Source of the DNA: Thalassospira lucentensis
GTDB lineage: Bacteria; Pseudomonadota; Alphaproteobacteria; Rhodospirillales; Thalassospiraceae
Reading direction: 5' to 3'
Length of the DNA stretch: 64,000 bases
NCBI RefSeq assembly: GCF_032921865.1
Contig: NZ_CP136684.1
Location: 2,825,001 to 2,889,000 of the forward strand
Shown: positions 62,237 through 64,000 of the stretch, piece by piece
How the letters are laid out: every line of letters starts with the position of its first letter
Position numbering within the stretch: position 1 is the stretch's first letter
Made by a program: the position numbers and the translations under genes
Notes under the pieces: model-generated
Database searches by the model: none
What the model was told of the DNA's origin: nothing
Seen by the model: only the letters and a program-made list of their open reading frames with translations

Positions 62237-63883
62237 ATGGTTGCCGATAGATGGTTAGATCGGGATGCGAACCACAAAATGCCAGATCAGGCACGCATTG
62301 TTGTTGTTGAAGACACCTTGTCGCTCGCGCGGGTGTATCAGGACTATTTGCGTGCGGACGGTCACAAGGTCGAGCATGTCGTCAACGGTCGGGATGCGAT
62401 CAAAAGGCTGCGCAGTGATCCGCCAGACGTTCTGGTCCTTGACCTGATTCTGCCAGACATGGATGGTCGGGAAGTTCTGCGTGCTGCCCATCAGGCCGCG
62501 CCGGAATGCAAAGTGGTTGTGATCACAGCGCACGGTTCGGTCAATATCGCGGTCGAGGCGATGCGTGACGGGGCGTGGGACTTTCTTTTGAAGCCTTTCA
62601 CCGCTGACAAACTTCGCGTCACGGTCAGTGATGCGCTTGAAGGCCGGGCCGCGGTGAATGATGCCGGAAAAAAAACGGACAGCGAAAATATCACCGACGA
62701 GATGTATTTTGACATCATTGGCGGATCGGACACGATGCATGATATTTATCGCATCATTGAAAACGCAGCCCCCAGCCGGGCAACGGTTTTCATTACCGGA
62801 GAGTCAGGTACCGGCAAGGAACTTGCCGCCGAAGCAATTCATCGCCGGTCCGAGCGCGTCAACGAACCGTTCATTCCCCTGAACTGTGGTGCGATCCCCA
62901 AGGATTTGATGGAAAGCGAGATTTTCGGTCATGTCAAAGGTGCGTTTACAGGTGCCGTAATTGACCGCGAAGGGGCTGCCCACAGGGCCGCTGGTGGAAC
63001 GCTGTTTCTTGATGAAATTTGCGAAATGGACCTTGATCTGCAGACCAAGCTTCTGCGCTTCATCCAGACCGGGACGTTCCAGAAAGTCGGTGGCAGTTCG
63101 ATTGAAAGCGTTGATGTAAGGTTTGTGTGCGCAACAAACCGCGATCCGCTTGAAGAAGTACGTGCCGGACGTTTCCGCGAAGATTTGTATTATCGTCTTC
63201 ACGTGATTCCGCTTCACATGCCACCATTACGTGATCGCGATGATGATATCCTGCAGATCGCCAATTTCTATCTGCAACGCTTCACCCGTGAAGAGGGACG
63301 TGATTTTCAACGGTTCAGCCCGGACGTGGCCGCTTTGTTCGCGCGCTATGCCTGGCCGGGCAACATCCGCCAGCTTCAGAACATCATCCGCAACATTGTG
63401 GTACTGAATAACGGCACCGAAGTCACCATGTCGATGGTGCCCCGCCCGGTTAACAGCGGCACGGACGAAGAACGTTTTGGGTCGGGATCCATCGAAGCAC
63501 CACCACCCCATCCGGTTGTGTCAAACGGGTTGGAAGATGCCGGTCGATTTTGGGAAGGTGACCCGGATGCGTTGGCCTTTTTGGCCGGTGCGCGCAACCT
63601 GCGCGATGATACAGAAGTACATCATATGGATACGACCTCGGCTCCGGCTCCGGCCATGATTGGCGCGGATGGCCGGTTCGCGATGGCATCGATGCCCGCC
63701 GGGTTGCCGATGGACAGCCGTTATGCCGGAATCAAACCGCTCTGGCTGGTGGAAAAGCAGGCGATAGAAGAAGCGATTGCGCGATGCGGCGGGTCAATCC
63801 CGCGTGCGGCGGATGCACTTGGCGTCAGTCCGTCGACCATTTATCGCAAAAAGCAGGCCTGGGAAGAAAACGGGGCGAAATAG
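62237..63883 (+). CDS. Sigma-54-dependent response regulator, SypG/LuxO-like
   Basis: A 548-residue NtrC-type activator: receiver (about 18-135, Asp69 in VLVLDLILPDMDG), AAA+ domain with Walker A GESGTGKE (188-195), GAFTGA (235-240), and Walker B GGTLFLDE, then a Pro/Ala-rich linker and a Fis-type helix-turn-helix (PRAADALGVSPSTIYRKKQ). It opens sigma-54 promoters when phosphorylated. It is divergent from the STAS/SypE pair by 128 bp, the same gene set as the V. fischeri syp signalling group. Start ATG 62237 or 62278. The upstream ribosome site is poor. Confidence 0.9.
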   Translation: MVADRWLDRDANHKMPDQARIVVVEDTLSLARVYQDYLRADGHKVEHVVNGRDAIKRLRSDPPDVLVLDLILPDMDGREVLRAAHQAAPECKVVVITAHGSVNIAVEAMRDGAWDFLLKPFTADKLRVTVSDALEGRAAVNDAGKKTDSENITDEMYFDIIGGSDTMHDIYRIIENAAPSRATVFITGESGTGKELAAEAIHRRSERVNEPFIPLNCGAIPKDLMESEIFGHVKGAFTGAVIDREGAAHRAAGGTLFLDEICEMDLDLQTKLLRFIQTGTFQKVGGSSIESVDVRFVCATNRDPLEEVRAGRFREDLYYRLHVIPLHMPPLRDRDDDILQIANFYLQRFTREEGRDFQRFSPDVAALFARYAWPGNIRQLQNIIRNIVVLNNGTEVTMSMVPRPVNSGTDEERFGSGSIEAPPPHPVVSNGLEDAGRFWEGDPDALAFLAGARNLRDDTEVHHMDTTSAPAPAMIGADGRFAMASMPAGLPMDSRYAGIKPLWLVEKQAIEEAIARCGGSIPRAADALGVSPSTIYRKKQAWEENGAK

Positions 63884-63888
63884 GCAGT

Positions 63889-64000
63889 CTAGTTTCTGAA
63901 AGCTGCCAGTGCCTGTTCCAATCGTTGCCAATCCTTTTCTGGACCGGGCAGGCCAAAGCGGATGCGGCCCGCATTGTCATCAAATAATCGTACCAGAATA
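63889..64000 (-). CDS. CobD/CobC-type aminotransferase, C-terminal end (cut by window edge)
   Basis: The last 112 bases hold, on the minus strand, an open frame to a TAG at 63889-63891, giving about 36 residues: ILVRLFDDNAGRIRFGLPGP and EKDWQRLEQALAAFRN. This RFGLPG...W.RL..AL ending is the C-terminus of L-threonine-O-3-phosphate decarboxylase (CobD; CobC in alphaproteobacteria), a PLP enzyme of cobalamin side-chain synthesis. Most of the gene lies beyond the right edge. Confidence 0.7.
   Translation of the reverse strand, partial: ILVRLFDDNAGRIRFGLPGPEKDWQRLEQALAAFRN

Overview
The window reads as chromosome of a free-living, motile, aerobic alphaproteobacterium. Several protein families look Thalassospira/Rhodospirillales-like, but that genus is inferred from gene content and general impression, not from a search. 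Direct support for Alphaproteobacteria comes from a circularly permuted two-piece tmRNA, the alpha-type SspB next to it, and moderate-to-high GC with AT-rich promoter gaps. No phage, insertion sequence, CRISPR array or tRNA was seen. The layout is ordinary housekeeping and sensory chromosome with short operons and many convergent pairs separated by clean hairpins.

Layout. 0-1.5 kb: two uncharacterised genes, the first cut by the window edge. 1.6-3.6 kb: argE and nadK on the minus strand. 3.8-7.5 kb: a TetR regulator, then a sulfur cluster (periplasmic rhodanese, YeeE/YedE transporter, a cysteine-repeat protein). 7.8-9.9 kb: an RhlE-type helicase and a cold-shock protein. 10-13.7 kb: a GntR/FCD regulator divergent from a complete polar amino-acid ABC transporter. 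13.9-19.5 kb: MFS transporter, YaiI, aldehyde dehydrogenase with divergent AraC regulator, DUF3750 protein. 19.6-30.2 kb: oxidoreductase, TspO, VOC protein, chemoreceptor, zinc-linked CobW GTPase, lipoprotein hydrolase, two glutathione transferases, LysE and MHS transporters. 30.6-35.7 kb: cyoABCD ubiquinol oxidase plus SURF1. 35.7-41.4 kb: a giant PAS hybrid histidine kinase, a response regulator and a degenerate GGDEF/EAL protein. 42-46 kb: peroxiredoxin, methyltransferase, TetR, mscL, folA-thyA. 46.2-49 kb: ssrA, sspB, class I fumarase. 49.2-56.7 kb: small metabolic, transport and regulatory genes. 56.9-63.9 kb: a c-di-GMP enzyme, a TPR protein, and a STAS / kinase-REC-phosphatase / sigma-54 activator cluster. 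The last 112 bases are the C-terminus of a CobD/CobC-like protein.

How the genes work together. Several regulators sit beside likely targets with perfect palindromes between them (GntR/ABC transporter, AraC/ALDH, WYL regulator/VOC protein, Zur-box-like site/CobW). SspB delivers proteins carrying the tag encoded by the adjacent tmRNA to ClpXP. The last 4 kb resembles the SypA-SypE-SypG partner-switching circuit of Vibrio fischeri, and is the most interesting system here.

Two genes, the fumarase and the giant kinase, each look interrupted by a single-base indel in a short homopolymer. These could be sequencing errors or real mutations, and raw reads would decide.
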